Assembly: GCA_910575775.1 (NCBI GenBank)
Contig: CAJTEY010000001.1
Coordinates: forward strand, 310,001-374,000
DNA from: Lachnospiraceae bacterium
GTDB taxonomy: Bacteria > Bacillota > Clostridia > Lachnospirales > Lachnospiraceae
Reading direction: 5' to 3'
DNA: 64,000 nucleotides
Shown here: in pieces, positions 1 through 8,603 of the stretch
Numbering within the stretch: position 1 is the stretch's first letter
Layout: each line of letters opens with the position of its first letter
Notes under the pieces: generated by a model
The model's database searches: none
Seen by the model: the letters and a program-made list of their open reading frames with translations, nothing else
What the model was told of the DNA's origin: nothing
Position numbers and translations under genes: made by a program

Positions 1-687
1 CAGACTCCCCTGCACCCATGGATTAGGAACATAAAAGCCCATCAGGCGATCCATAATCTCCGCAAAGGGCTGCTTAAAAAATACACGTTCATCCCCACTG
101 TACCTTTCTGATCTTGGGCTGATACACCTTACAATTTTGGCTGAGAACGGAAGCGGCTCCCCTTTTTTTAATCGAAATCCATTTGTTGGATTGGACAAAA
201 TGCTCGCCGGGCTTGAAAAGCAGATCGGCGCTATAATCGTTTTTATTTTCTTCCTTTTAGCATAATAAATAAAAAATTTTTCCAGCTCGGATTTGTTGTC
301 TGCATACAGCAATATCATGTGTGGCGGATCGTTTTTTAAGACTTTCCTTGCACGATGTTTCCCTCTGCTGTTTCCAGCCGCTATCCTGCATATATTGCCG
401 ACAGCCTTTCCAATCGAAATGATAAGATTATCCTTTTTATACCGATACTCGCGACCAATTCGGTCTCGGTCTGTCTTCCTTCCCTTTTCGTCGAAATCAA
501 TTAGTGCGAAACATTCCATTCCCATTTTTTGAATCTTCTCTTCAGCAGCTTTGATCTGCACCCGGGGATGACAAACCATGACAAACTTTATTTCCTTCCT
601 GTTGCGCAGGCGTTCCGCTAATGACAAAAATCCGTTTACCGCCGTATCGCTGTTGGCAATCATCAGAATTGTTTTTTTATTTTCCAT
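1..687 (-). CDS. Unidentified glycan-locus protein, 3' end outside window
   Basis: Open reading frame of 229 codons that starts at ATG 687 and is still open at base 1, so the C-terminus is missing. The start overlaps the end of the downstream-read neuA-like gene by 11 nt, which supports translational coupling in the same operon. The N-terminus (TILMIANSDTAVNGFLSLAE) looks like the first strand and glycine-rich turn of a Rossmann/GT-B fold. The protein is basic and has no membrane segment. I do not recognise the family. Its place directly after NeuB, NeuC and NeuA makes a sialyltransferase or other transferase a reasonable guess, but nothing in the visible part proves it. Confidence 0.7.
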   Translation of the reverse strand, partial: MENKKTILMIANSDTAVNGFLSLAERLRNRKEIKFVMVCHPRVQIKAAEEKIQKMGMECFALIDFDEKGRKTDRDRIGREYRYKKDNLIISIGKAVGNICRIAAGNSRGKHRARKVLKNDPPHMILLYADNKSELEKFFIYYAKRKKIKTIIAPICFSSPASILSNPTNGFRLKKGEPLPFSAKIVRCISPRSERYSGDERVFFKQPFAEIMDRLMGFYVPNPWVQGSL

Positions 688-1387
688 TCGATGCCCTCTC
701 CATGAGCCACTCTGTCAGCTCCATATCATACCGGGTATCAATATTCATAGAACGCTCCGCAGGCATCACATAGATGACAGGCTCGTCACTGATCACCAGA
801 TCAGATGTAAGCAGATACTGCACATCCGTAATAAAGACAGCCCCGTTTCTCACATACAGCTCCGGCAAATCCTGCCGCCGTTTTCCTTTATTATGATCCG
901 GGTGCAGTGCAATACCCATATCATCCCGCCTGTGATAGGCATTGTACTGACTGACGCTCTCTTCCCTGTAACAGCTCACCAGAGATGTTCCCTGCCTGCT
1001 GTCATACAGCGCAATGGCGCCAATAATGTCTTCCCCTCTCCTGAGCGGCGAAGTAGGCTGCAATAAAACAACATCGTCGTAATATTCCCCCAGTTCCCGG
1101 TAAAAATTCACCGCATGAATCATCAGATCCGCGCTTTTTGACTTATCAGACGAAAGCGCTGCAGGCCGGATAAAAGGCACCTCTGCGCCGCATTCTCTTG
1201 CAACAGCAGCGATCTCCTCGGAATCCGTCGATACGATCACTCTGTCAACCGCCCCGGCTTCTTTCGCCTCTTTCGCCGCCTGAATAGAGTAATAAATCAG
1301 CGGATGTCCCGCCACATTATATATATTCTTTTTGGGAATCCCCTTTGAGCCTCCTCTGGCGGGAATAATTGCCAGCCTCTTTTTCAT
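677..1387 (-). CDS. neuA: CMP-N-acylneuraminate cytidylyltransferase (NeuA-like)
   Basis: Activates a nonulosonic acid with CTP to give the CMP-sugar donor. The nucleotide-binding motif IIPARGGSKGIPKKN is at residues 7-21, followed by the DRVIVSTDSEEIA strand and LLQPTSPLR, both classic for the family; about 236 residues is the usual length of the single-domain enzyme. I chose ATG 1387, not the in-frame GTG at 1396, because GGGGTG lies 6 nt before it. The gene follows neuC-like and neuB-like genes in the same direction and overlaps the next gene by 11 nt. Neu5Ac is the simplest substrate because no legionaminate or pseudaminate genes are seen here, but a legionaminate enzyme cannot be excluded by eye. 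Confidence 0.9.
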   Translation of the reverse strand: MKKRLAIIPARGGSKGIPKKNIYNVAGHPLIYYSIQAAKEAKEAGAVDRVIVSTDSEEIAAVARECGAEVPFIRPAALSSDKSKSADLMIHAVNFYRELGEYYDDVVLLQPTSPLRRGEDIIGAIALYDSRQGTSLVSCYREESVSQYNAYHRRDDMGIALHPDHNKGKRRQDLPELYVRNGAVFITDVQYLLTSDLVISDEPVIYVMPAERSMNIDTRYDMELTEWLMERASNGK

Positions 1388-1428
1388 GTATCTCACCCCA
1401 AATCCTGATGTGAACAGTTTCCCTTTTC

Positions 1429-2580
1429 CTAATATGTCATTCTTTTGTGGATGGACAATTCCACCTTAGCCAGAAAGTCTGCAATGATTTCGCCCGCATT
1501 TCCTTTTCCGAAAATAATTTCCGATTCATATCTCCCATGGGCTATCTGTCTCTCCAGACATTCGGAGATTTCTTCCGTGTCGTAATCCGCAAGCACGACG
1601 TTTTTTCCGTGCTCCCTTCCCTCCTGTCTGTCTCCGACAATAACCGCCGGTGTCCCGAGAAAAGAAGCTTCCCGGATAAAGGAGCTGCTATTGCCCACCG
1701 CGCAAATGGCATTTTTTAAAATGCAGTTATAGATTTCCGGCGGAAAATTCTTACAGTAAGCGAAGTTGGAATCACTGTTGTTTTCCCGAAAAATGCGAAT
1801 TCCCCTCGACACCAGATCGCTTCCAGCATCAATGTTCGGCCACATCACAATCTTCTGTTCTTCTCTGTCCCTAAGCGCAGCAAGTGTCTTCTCCACCTGC
1901 GCGCGCCCCTCCTCCGGCGTCGATGTCACCGGATGCTGCATCATCAAAATATACGGCTTCGTAAAATCAATCCGATAGCCCACACCAACGTTATATTCCT
2001 GCATCTTTTCGTTGCTGATTGAAAGATCCTGATGGCAGAGTGCATCTACGGAAGGGCAGCCGCTGTTCACAATACGTTCAGGCTCCTCCCCCATCTTAAT
2101 CAACCGCTCTTTGCTCTGCTCTGTAGAGGGAAAATGGTAATGTGACATTTTCGTTATCGCATGTCTCACCAGCTCGTCAATGTTTCCCGTAATCTCTCCC
2201 CCCTGAATATGGGCAAGCGGAATATTGAGATAGGTTGCCGCAATCGCCGTCGCCATCGTCTCATATCTATCAGCGACAGTCACCACCACATCCGGCCGGA
2301 TATCCTCAAAGACCGTGGACAGTTCTATAATACCAAGACCTGTGGATTTGGCCTGTGTTTCCAGATTTTCACCCTCTATCACATAATAAATCTTTCTGGT
2401 GGGTGTAAATCCGTCTTTTTCAATTACACGGAGCGCATTCCCGAAACGATCCAGCAAAACGGATGCCCCTACAACAAGCTGCAGTTCCAGATCCGGGTGC
2501 GCCTGTATCGCTTTCAATACATATTTTACCCTGCCATAATTAGCCCTGCTCGCCACTACCACACATACTTTTCTCTTCAT
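1429..2580 (-). CDS. neuC: UDP-GlcNAc 2-epimerase, hydrolysing (NeuC-like)
   Basis: Family members convert UDP-GlcNAc to ManNAc plus UDP, the first step of bacterial sialic acid synthesis; LegG/NeuC homologues act on UDP-diacetylbacillosamine. The 383-residue protein has the family start ASRANYGRVKYVL near residue 10, the QHPVTSTPEE segment in the middle, and GNSSSFIREASFLGTPAV followed by GDRQEGRE near the C-terminus. That last block separates this protein from the non-hydrolysing WecB at 10586-11710. It sits between neuB (22 nt upstream) and neuA. Substrate assignment rests on the absence of bacillosamine-type genes in the window and is an inference. Confidence 0.88.
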   Translation of the reverse strand: MKRKVCVVVASRANYGRVKYVLKAIQAHPDLELQLVVGASVLLDRFGNALRVIEKDGFTPTRKIYYVIEGENLETQAKSTGLGIIELSTVFEDIRPDVVVTVADRYETMATAIAATYLNIPLAHIQGGEITGNIDELVRHAITKMSHYHFPSTEQSKERLIKMGEEPERIVNSGCPSVDALCHQDLSISNEKMQEYNVGVGYRIDFTKPYILMMQHPVTSTPEEGRAQVEKTLAALRDREEQKIVMWPNIDAGSDLVSRGIRIFRENNSDSNFAYCKNFPPEIYNCILKNAICAVGNSSSFIREASFLGTPAVIVGDRQEGREHGKNVVLADYDTEEISECLERQIAHGRYESEIIFGKGNAGEIIADFLAKVELSIHKRMTY

Positions 2581-2601
2581 GCTAAACCGCGCATCCCCTT
2601 T

Positions 2602-3654
2602 CTATTCTTCCGCACTGCCGCCCTCCAGGTCAGACCAGTGCAGCGCCCCTCCCATCTTTAGGTCTTTTACCAGTCTTTTTCCAAGCACCTCCTCATAGTG
2701 TTCCCCGGAGATACCGTTTAAAGGTTTTTTGAAGGAGAGCGCTTCCAGATCCAGCTTTTCCCCCTTTGCGATGTCCCGCTTCAGGTAAATGCCCTTTGCG
2801 AAAATACGCTTTAACTCCTTCTGCTCCTCATTCAATGCTGTCTTATCAACCGGTGCATTGCGCATCGCGGTAATCATCCGGATGCCCTCTGTCATTTCCC
2901 GCAGCTGTTCTATCGTCACAGACGCTTTCACATCGGGGCCAAACATGTAAGGACTCATGGTCACATGCACTTCTATCATCAGCGCACCGTTCGCCACAGC
3001 TGCCAGTGACGGAAATATCGTTCCGGAATGATCCGAAAGCCCAATGGGGCATCTGTATCTGCTTCGCATCTCGGAAATAAGATTCAATCCGATCTTCTCC
3101 GGCGGACACGGATAAGCTGTCGTACACTGCATCACTGCATATGGATTTGATTTGACCATCGCCACCTGATGGTCGATATCCTCAAAAGAGCTTAAGCCTG
3201 AGGATAAAAGAATCGGTTTTCCTGTTTTTACCATCCTCTCGACCAGACAGTTGTTAAAAACTTCTCCCGAACCAAGCTTCCATGCCGGCATGCCGATGTC
3301 CTGCATCATTTCAAGCGCTTCCACAGAAAAAACAGAGCTCAGAAAATCAAGCCCACCCTCCCATGCATGGCGGTGCAGACCTTCCCACTGTTCATAAGTA
3401 AATTCCATTCTTTTCCAGTAATCATATCTGGTCCTGTCCTCGTAGCTGAACCTGACGCGGAAGGGCTCGTCCGGCGTGCTCTCCGCCTCCGCAATATGGG
3501 TCTGAAATTTAATCGCATCAACTCCTGTGCCTGCCACCGCATCAATAAATGCGTGTGCCTGCCCCAGACTGCCGTCATGATTCTGGGATATTTCCGCAAT
3601 AATATATACTTTGTTCTGTGCAATGCCTTCCGCAAACCATTTACTGATTTCCAT
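2602..3654 (-). CDS. neuB: N-acetylneuraminate synthase (NeuB-like)
   Basis: Condenses ManNAc (or a related hexose) with phosphoenolpyruvate to make a nine-carbon nonulosonic acid. The TIM-barrel part shows IIAEISQNHDGS near residue 18, PAWKLGSGE in the middle, GLSDHSGTIFPSLAA and then IEVHVTM, whose His matches the metal ligand of the family's EKHFT motif. The C-terminal 70 residues (GIYLKRDIAKGEKL to the end) form the antifreeze-like SAF domain that closes the active site, so the enzyme is full length at 350 residues. The Asn-His pair of the usual IGxNHxG motif is kept with a small change (ISQNHDG). Start ATG 3654 follows AGGAAGG and lies 7 nt after the previous gene's stop. Confidence 0.9.
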   Translation of the reverse strand: MEISKWFAEGIAQNKVYIIAEISQNHDGSLGQAHAFIDAVAGTGVDAIKFQTHIAEAESTPDEPFRVRFSYEDRTRYDYWKRMEFTYEQWEGLHRHAWEGGLDFLSSVFSVEALEMMQDIGMPAWKLGSGEVFNNCLVERMVKTGKPILLSSGLSSFEDIDHQVAMVKSNPYAVMQCTTAYPCPPEKIGLNLISEMRSRYRCPIGLSDHSGTIFPSLAAVANGALMIEVHVTMSPYMFGPDVKASVTIEQLREMTEGIRMITAMRNAPVDKTALNEEQKELKRIFAKGIYLKRDIAKGEKLDLEALSFKKPLNGISGEHYEEVLGKRLVKDLKMGGALHWSDLEGGSAEE

Positions 3655-3661
3655 ACCCGCT

Positions 3662-5038
3662 TCACCTTCCTTCCTGTAATAGCGCTCCTATTTTACAAAT
3701 GATTTTTTCAGCTTCCCCACCATCCCCCGCTTCTATGGCATTCATCTTCTTCCATCGGTCAAATTCTTTATCCTGGTATTCTTCCAGCCATTGTCTGCGC
3801 CTCTGCAAAAAGGGAAGCGGCACATGACGCAGCAGCCATCCGTATATCCGATACAGGAAGCTGTTTCCCATAAAAGCAATAACCACTCTCTCCCTCAAGG
3901 AATACAGACGCTTATAAGCCCTCTGCTGCCTGCGGTTAAGCGCATATGCATCATCGCGGTACACTTCCTCAAAAGCGTCCGCGACCTTGACATAAGAAGC
4001 CTTCCCGTCATCCACAAGATAAAACGGATTTACAATTTCCTTTGTAAGTCCCAGATCCACCTGCTGGCCGGATGCAGATCTTGAAAATGTATCATAATCG
4101 GTAATCCTGTTCATTTTCATCAGAAGTGGGTGACTCTGGTCTTCCGGTATGGGATAGGGACATAAGTGCATTGGGTTCTTTCCCGCAAAATATGCCTCCA
4201 GAATCGCCGTGCTGTTCCACGCATAGACCAGATCACTGATCACAATCCACTGTTTGACGGAAAGCTCTGAAATCACTCTGAAATTTTTATCATTCTCCGC
4301 CATCTTTTCGGCGCGCGGCGAACCGTCTCCCGGATGCGGACGATAGACAATCACGCAGTCTTTATGCTCCTCCAGAAACTGTCTGAACCATCCCAGTATC
4401 GTGAGCTGTTCTCTTTCGGCCACCTCCAGATACCGTCTTCGCCCCTCACCAAAACGCGCAATCGTTGCCCGTCTTGCTTCCTCCGATGCCTCCACATATT
4501 TAAATCCTGCAATAAAAAGACAAATTTTTTTGTCAGTAGGTAACTCATAGCGTTCACAAATTTCATCTCTGGATAAATAAAACCCTTTGAACTCCGGCCT
4601 CAGCAGATCCATAGTTATATTTCCCGTCACTTTGACATGATCCGGCGTGACTCCTGCTTTCTCAATCAGCCTTCTCCGGTTTCTTTCTCCCCATGATATG
4701 TGTACGATTTCCTTTGCCAGACCTGACAGGTTCCGAAAGCTGTTGCTGTCCTTTTCCTGTTCATTGGTGATCACCTGTTCCCACTGAAGATTAACCACTT
4801 TGTCAAACTTAATCCTGTAGCTGGCATAATCCTTAATGGAACTGCTCGTATAACAGTACCCGACCACCAATACTTTGGTTTTATACACTACTGTACGCGA
4901 TTTTATCAATTCATAATCATTTTCATACAGAATCTTTGTCTTGTACCCTCTTTTGTCCAACTCATACTTTAATAAGCACAAATTGTCCAATTCTCTCACC
5001 TTATGTTCATACATGAGCAGGAAATCATATTCTTGCAT
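3662..5038 (-). CDS. Surface carbohydrate biosynthesis protein, GT-B-like
   Basis: A 458-residue soluble protein. It carries IVYRPHPGDGSPR near residue 230 and a later ISDLVYAWNSTAILEAYFAG segment, the pattern of GT-B-like proteins annotated as surface carbohydrate biosynthesis proteins and of CDP-glycerol/polysaccharide phosphotransferase relatives, where the RPHP histidine lies in the active cleft. The N-terminus (YDFLLMYEHKVRELDNLCLL) is also typical of that group. It lies 7 nt upstream of neuB, so it probably transfers or polymerises a sugar of the nonulosonate-containing glycan. Donor and acceptor cannot be read from the sequence, and it could be a sialyltransferase of an unlisted type. 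Confidence 0.7.
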   Translation of the reverse strand: MQEYDFLLMYEHKVRELDNLCLLKYELDKRGYKTKILYENDYELIKSRTVVYKTKVLVVGYCYTSSSIKDYASYRIKFDKVVNLQWEQVITNEQEKDSNSFRNLSGLAKEIVHISWGERNRRRLIEKAGVTPDHVKVTGNITMDLLRPEFKGFYLSRDEICERYELPTDKKICLFIAGFKYVEASEEARRATIARFGEGRRRYLEVAEREQLTILGWFRQFLEEHKDCVIVYRPHPGDGSPRAEKMAENDKNFRVISELSVKQWIVISDLVYAWNSTAILEAYFAGKNPMHLCPYPIPEDQSHPLLMKMNRITDYDTFSRSASGQQVDLGLTKEIVNPFYLVDDGKASYVKVADAFEEVYRDDAYALNRRQQRAYKRLYSLRERVVIAFMGNSFLYRIYGWLLRHVPLPFLQRRRQWLEEYQDKEFDRWKKMNAIEAGDGGEAEKIICKIGALLQEGR

Positions 5039-5049
5039 CCGAAGTTCTC

Positions 5050-6288
5050 CTAAGTTATATTTGGATAATACTGTTCTATCTGTTTCAGCCCCTCATTAAA
5101 CTGCTCCAACAAATCGTCTGGCTGGTAAAATTCATTTAATAACATTTTTTTAGGCTGAACCGCTCCCTGCATAATTTCAAGAATTAAAGGCTCAAGTTCC
5201 GAATCATAATCATCTATCAGCCACGTGTGTCCCCAGACAAAATGCTTTATATATTCACGGTCAAAGACGATCTGTATCACATAGTTTCCGATCGCCCCCG
5301 CTTCCACAAGAGCAGATGTCCGCACCCCCATTATAATATAATTTTTTCTCAGTTCTCCATAAAAATCATTTGTCTGCTCTATTTCAGGCAGTAAATATTT
5401 TTTTATATATTCAGCCTCTTTGCCGGGAGAATGCGCTTTAAATTTAAATGGAATGCCCACCCGGCGGCAGATCATATAGATTTCATTTATCATTTTATAA
5501 TATTTGCTGTAATCTATTTCATCTTCAAATACAAATCCATCCCCGACAAACAAGACAGACATGTTTCTTTCTCCCGAATATTGCTCAAACGGCTTCAACG
5601 GATAACCCAAAACAAACGATCTTTCTTCCTCTGTCTTCTGTATTTCCGTATAAATTTTCCGATTGTTTTCATTCCAAAACCAATAGAAATCAAACCATTT
5701 CGGAGCCAGAATCGTATGCTTTCTCCACCCATACTCATAAATAAGCGGATTCGCAAGAAAACCATGTTCCAATAACACAACCGGGATGCTGCACTCCCTT
5801 GCCGCTTCATAAAGAATGATATCAAAAATATGGGCAGGTCTGAATGACGTTGTCAATATCAGTTTAGGTCTTGCCTTTGTAAGATATTTTTTCAATTTTT
5901 GCTTTATTTTTTCCAGGCGTCTGTCATCATCATCGAGAACTGCAAGTACCGCATCTTCCGTGTACGCCCGTAAATGACACAGCATAGAAAGTCTGCGGTC
6001 AAAACAGTATTCCTTCCATCCAAACCCATCAACCGAGACCGAAAAAACATGATATTGTCCTGCCAGCATTCTGCATAGATATCCCAGCTTCCATCCGTGA
6101 ACGACAACGCTCTCCGCTTTGCGGTCCACAACCATTTTAGAGAGATCAGCCACGGAAAATACTTCTTCACGCACCCTCTTTAAACGGCGCCAGAAGCCTG
6201 CTGCCCCTTTAGGCATGTTTTCAAGCCCGTAAATCTTTTTTAAATTTTCTTTGTCCGCCCACTCCCTAAGTATATAATCATATTTCAA
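5050..6288 (-). CDS. Putative GT-B-like polysaccharide transferase
   Basis: A 412-residue soluble protein, AT-rich like its upstream neighbours. The mid-region VVLLEHGFLANPLIYEYGWR and the later FKAHSPGKEAEY plus GVRTSALVEAGAIGNY resemble the cleft-forming blocks of capsule/CDP-glycerol-type GT-B enzymes: an HG motif, a (K/R)xHP-like motif and a glycine-rich S/T-E motif. No membrane segment is visible. It is 11 nt from the following gene, which has the same kind of fold, so the two may act in sequence on one glycan. The family assignment is by motif only, and the sugar donor is unknown. Confidence 0.6.
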   Translation of the reverse strand: MKYDYILREWADKENLKKIYGLENMPKGAAGFWRRLKRVREEVFSVADLSKMVVDRKAESVVVHGWKLGYLCRMLAGQYHVFSVSVDGFGWKEYCFDRRLSMLCHLRAYTEDAVLAVLDDDDRRLEKIKQKLKKYLTKARPKLILTTSFRPAHIFDIILYEAARECSIPVVLLEHGFLANPLIYEYGWRKHTILAPKWFDFYWFWNENNRKIYTEIQKTEEERSFVLGYPLKPFEQYSGERNMSVLFVGDGFVFEDEIDYSKYYKMINEIYMICRRVGIPFKFKAHSPGKEAEYIKKYLLPEIEQTNDFYGELRKNYIIMGVRTSALVEAGAIGNYVIQIVFDREYIKHFVWGHTWLIDDYDSELEPLILEIMQGAVQPKKMLLNEFYQPDDLLEQFNEGLKQIEQYYPNIT

Positions 6289-6324
6289 CGATCTGTCACC
6301 TTCCTGTTTAAACTTTTTCTCCTG

Positions 6325-7938
6325 TTATGGAGTTTCTTCCAGTATTTGCTGATAAACACTTGGTGTAATGAATTCTATGGCGCTTTTTCCCTTAATCGAC
6401 GAAATATAATCCCTCAGCATACACATAATATCATTGTTAAGAGAATCAAACTCTTCTATATGCCTGCTATTTTGAAAACTGTCATCAATATAATTATTTT
6501 TAATGCCTGTACTAAAACCGTCAAAACCCGCCAGATATATTTTCTTAAATCCTATCCTTCGGAGCAGATACAGCAGCATCATGGCGGAGTTATCAAAATA
6601 TTTATATTTTTTATTAATCAGATCATAGTAATTCACAATCTTATCATTCTCATTGTCACGTTCAATATTTGATGTCACAATCGTTTCAATTCCATTTCTC
6701 TCACCACATCTTAAATAGCGCTTTTTATTTCCAAAAAAGAGCATATCCGCATTTTCGTAGACATAGTTGACACTGATCGTAAAGATATCCCCCTGTACAG
6801 TATACTGACATATTTCATCCTCAAACTTCTGCAGACTTCCGCCCGGTACAATAATCAGAATTCTTTTTCCAGACAGCTTCTCTTTTAAGTACGACAAAAC
6901 TTCCCTGTCATCTATATTGGCTGCACAATACTCCACATATATCTTTTCAATATTATCATAATTATATCTCGTGCGTTCTTCTGGTTCTATGCTGGCAAGA
7001 AGATTCTTAATATCCTTTGACTGCAGTCGGAATTTTGAAAGCAGATAAATTACATTGTTGGGATGACTCTGGTAAATACCCGAGAACAGTGAAGGAATGG
7101 AATATCCCCATTGACAGCTCTCCTTGTAAGGATAAATATAATCATCTATCAAATCACATATTTTATTAAATTCATAATCCATGTTGCATTTCCGCACCAG
7201 GTAATCAACTAAAAGCTCTGTATTTAAATTTCCCGCAAGCTTTCCCATTCCATTTAATGTGCAGTCTATTATCACATTGCGCCTGTCTTTGGCAAGTCTT
7301 ATCATTTCCTGCGAAAGAGAAAAGGAAAGCTGGTAGTTATTATGGGAATGAAAATCCAGAAAAATATCCCCGGACAAGTTCTTGTCCAGCAGATCAAAAA
7401 CAGCTTTCAAGTCATCCGCATACATTGCACCATATGTATCAACAATGCCAAAACTGTAGGGGGAAACTTCATTGACCATATCAATGACATCCAGCATTTC
7501 CTCTTCAGAGTACGCAAGAGAATTCACGCCTTGTATAAATAATTGATATCCTTTTGTTTTTACCGATACCAGGCTTTCAATGATCTCATCCTTATGCTGC
7601 ACAAAATCTCTTTTTGTAAATCCAACCCTGATTCCTTCTATGGAGCGTCCGTCATATTCCTTTAATGACGAAAAATCATACATTCCAAAATCAACAAATG
7701 CAACATACATCGTATTGCAATCTTTCCTGACAAACGGAACTATTTGCTCTACATCTGTAAAAAAAGTGCTGTTCCCCAAATATTCCATCTGTCTACAGTC
7801 CCGTAAAAAACCGATCTCTACAATATCAATTTTCGCCTCAGCTAATCCCGAAGAAACTTCTTTTATATATGAGTCCTTAAATGCACAATTTATTATTCTT
7901 CCACCGTCTCGAAGAGTACAGTCCAAAACCTTAATCAT
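6325..7938 (-). CDS. DRE-TIM aldolase fused to DUF115/sialyltransferase-like domain
   Basis: Two-domain protein of 537 residues. Residues 1 to about 290 are a DRE-TIM metallolyase/aldolase (HMGL-like): LDCTLRDGG at 5-13, E41 in VEIGF, metal ligands H197 and H199 in DFHSHNN, and GMGKLAGN at 230-237, matching the GxGxxAGN loop of 4-hydroxy-2-oxovalerate aldolases. Residues about 356-537 form a Rossmann-like domain (ILIIVPGGSLQKFE, then KKIYLAGFDGF at 465-475) like DUF115/MptE or GT42-type sialyltransferase folds. ATG 7938 overlaps the upstream cytidylyltransferase stop by 8 nt, so the genes are coupled. Pyruvate aldolases can build 2-keto-3-deoxy sugars, so it may replace NeuB in a second ulosonate route. 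The reaction is inferred. Confidence 0.75.
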   Translation of the reverse strand: MIKVLDCTLRDGGRIINCAFKDSYIKEVSSGLAEAKIDIVEIGFLRDCRQMEYLGNSTFFTDVEQIVPFVRKDCNTMYVAFVDFGMYDFSSLKEYDGRSIEGIRVGFTKRDFVQHKDEIIESLVSVKTKGYQLFIQGVNSLAYSEEEMLDVIDMVNEVSPYSFGIVDTYGAMYADDLKAVFDLLDKNLSGDIFLDFHSHNNYQLSFSLSQEMIRLAKDRRNVIIDCTLNGMGKLAGNLNTELLVDYLVRKCNMDYEFNKICDLIDDYIYPYKESCQWGYSIPSLFSGIYQSHPNNVIYLLSKFRLQSKDIKNLLASIEPEERTRYNYDNIEKIYVEYCAANIDDREVLSYLKEKLSGKRILIIVPGGSLQKFEDEICQYTVQGDIFTISVNYVYENADMLFFGNKKRYLRCGERNGIETIVTSNIERDNENDKIVNYYDLINKKYKYFDNSAMMLLYLLRRIGFKKIYLAGFDGFSTGIKNNYIDDSFQNSRHIEEFDSLNNDIMCMLRDYISSIKGKSAIEFITPSVYQQILEETP

Positions 7939-8596
7939 GCTGATTCCCTTTCCTCTTTATATATTCCGCTGCAGCTTCCGCAAGGGCAAAGTCTTCTTTC
8001 GTGTCTATATCTATCGCTTCAAACTGATCAATTGCACAAATATAAGGATTGTCACCGATTCTTTGATGAAGCTCTGTAAATACTTTTTTCGTAAATATGA
8101 AAAAAGCCCCAGTCTCCATATAGATCGGTTCCAGATCCTGTGTCCTCACAATATCCTTCATATCATAGTTAAAAGGTTTCCCATGATACCACATATAATC
8201 CTGCAGTTCTACCGCGCTGAATGCAGAATCATAGGCTCCGCTTTTTACCTTATCCAAAGCTTCTATAATTGATTTTCCTTTCGTAAACGGCTGCGTGACA
8301 TGCGTAATAATATAAATGTCTGCATCAATATCATTTACAAAAGCTTCTATAATATCCAGTCCCTTAACCTCATAGCCGTCCAATTTCTCATCCCTTTTGA
8401 GAAATTCAATACCGTCTGGTATATATGGAATTATTTCCTCATTGCTGCAATACACATACCTTTCATCAATTTCTTTCAACCGGCTTACCGTCTGAAATAA
8501 ATAATCACATACAGGTCTGCCCGCTAAATCCATAATATTTTTTCCCGGCAGCCTCTGGTTATTTAGTTTAATCGGAATAAACAATGCAACTTTCAT
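7931..8596 (-). CDS. Second CMP-sugar cytidylyltransferase (acylneuraminate type)
   Basis: About 221 residues with the cytidylyltransferase fold: ALFIPIKLNNQRLPGKNI at the N-terminus replaces the canonical IPARGGSKGIPxKN but keeps the R-x-PGKN end, followed by YVYCSNEEI and ITHVTQPFTKGKSI. It is clearly different from NeuA at 677-1387. I placed the start at ATG 8596, where AGGAA lies 5 nt upstream, and not at a longer in-frame start at 8638 that would run into the KdsC-like gene. It lies between a KdsC-like phosphatase and an aldolase fusion gene. In animal CMAS and some bacteria a cytidylyltransferase is joined to a KdsC-like domain, so this adjacency suggests a KDN/KDO-like substrate. Substrate unknown. 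Confidence 0.82.
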   Translation of the reverse strand: MKVALFIPIKLNNQRLPGKNIMDLAGRPVCDYLFQTVSRLKEIDERYVYCSNEEIIPYIPDGIEFLKRDEKLDGYEVKGLDIIEAFVNDIDADIYIITHVTQPFTKGKSIIEALDKVKSGAYDSAFSAVELQDYMWYHGKPFNYDMKDIVRTQDLEPIYMETGAFFIFTKKVFTELHQRIGDNPYICAIDQFEAIDIDTKEDFALAEAAAEYIKRKGNQHD

Positions 8597-8603
8597 AAAA
8601 TTC

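Noticed and set aside
578-1066. Plus-strand ORF of 162 codons, and the many other plus-strand ORFs along the window
   Set aside because: They lie opposite well-supported minus-strand genes, have no ribosome sites or family motifs, and contain the low-complexity residues expected from antisense reading.
2846-3127. Second-frame ORF inside neuB, and similar same-strand shadows (for example 3339-3665, 15 others)
   Set aside because: The overlapping frame has full NeuB motifs; the shadow has none.
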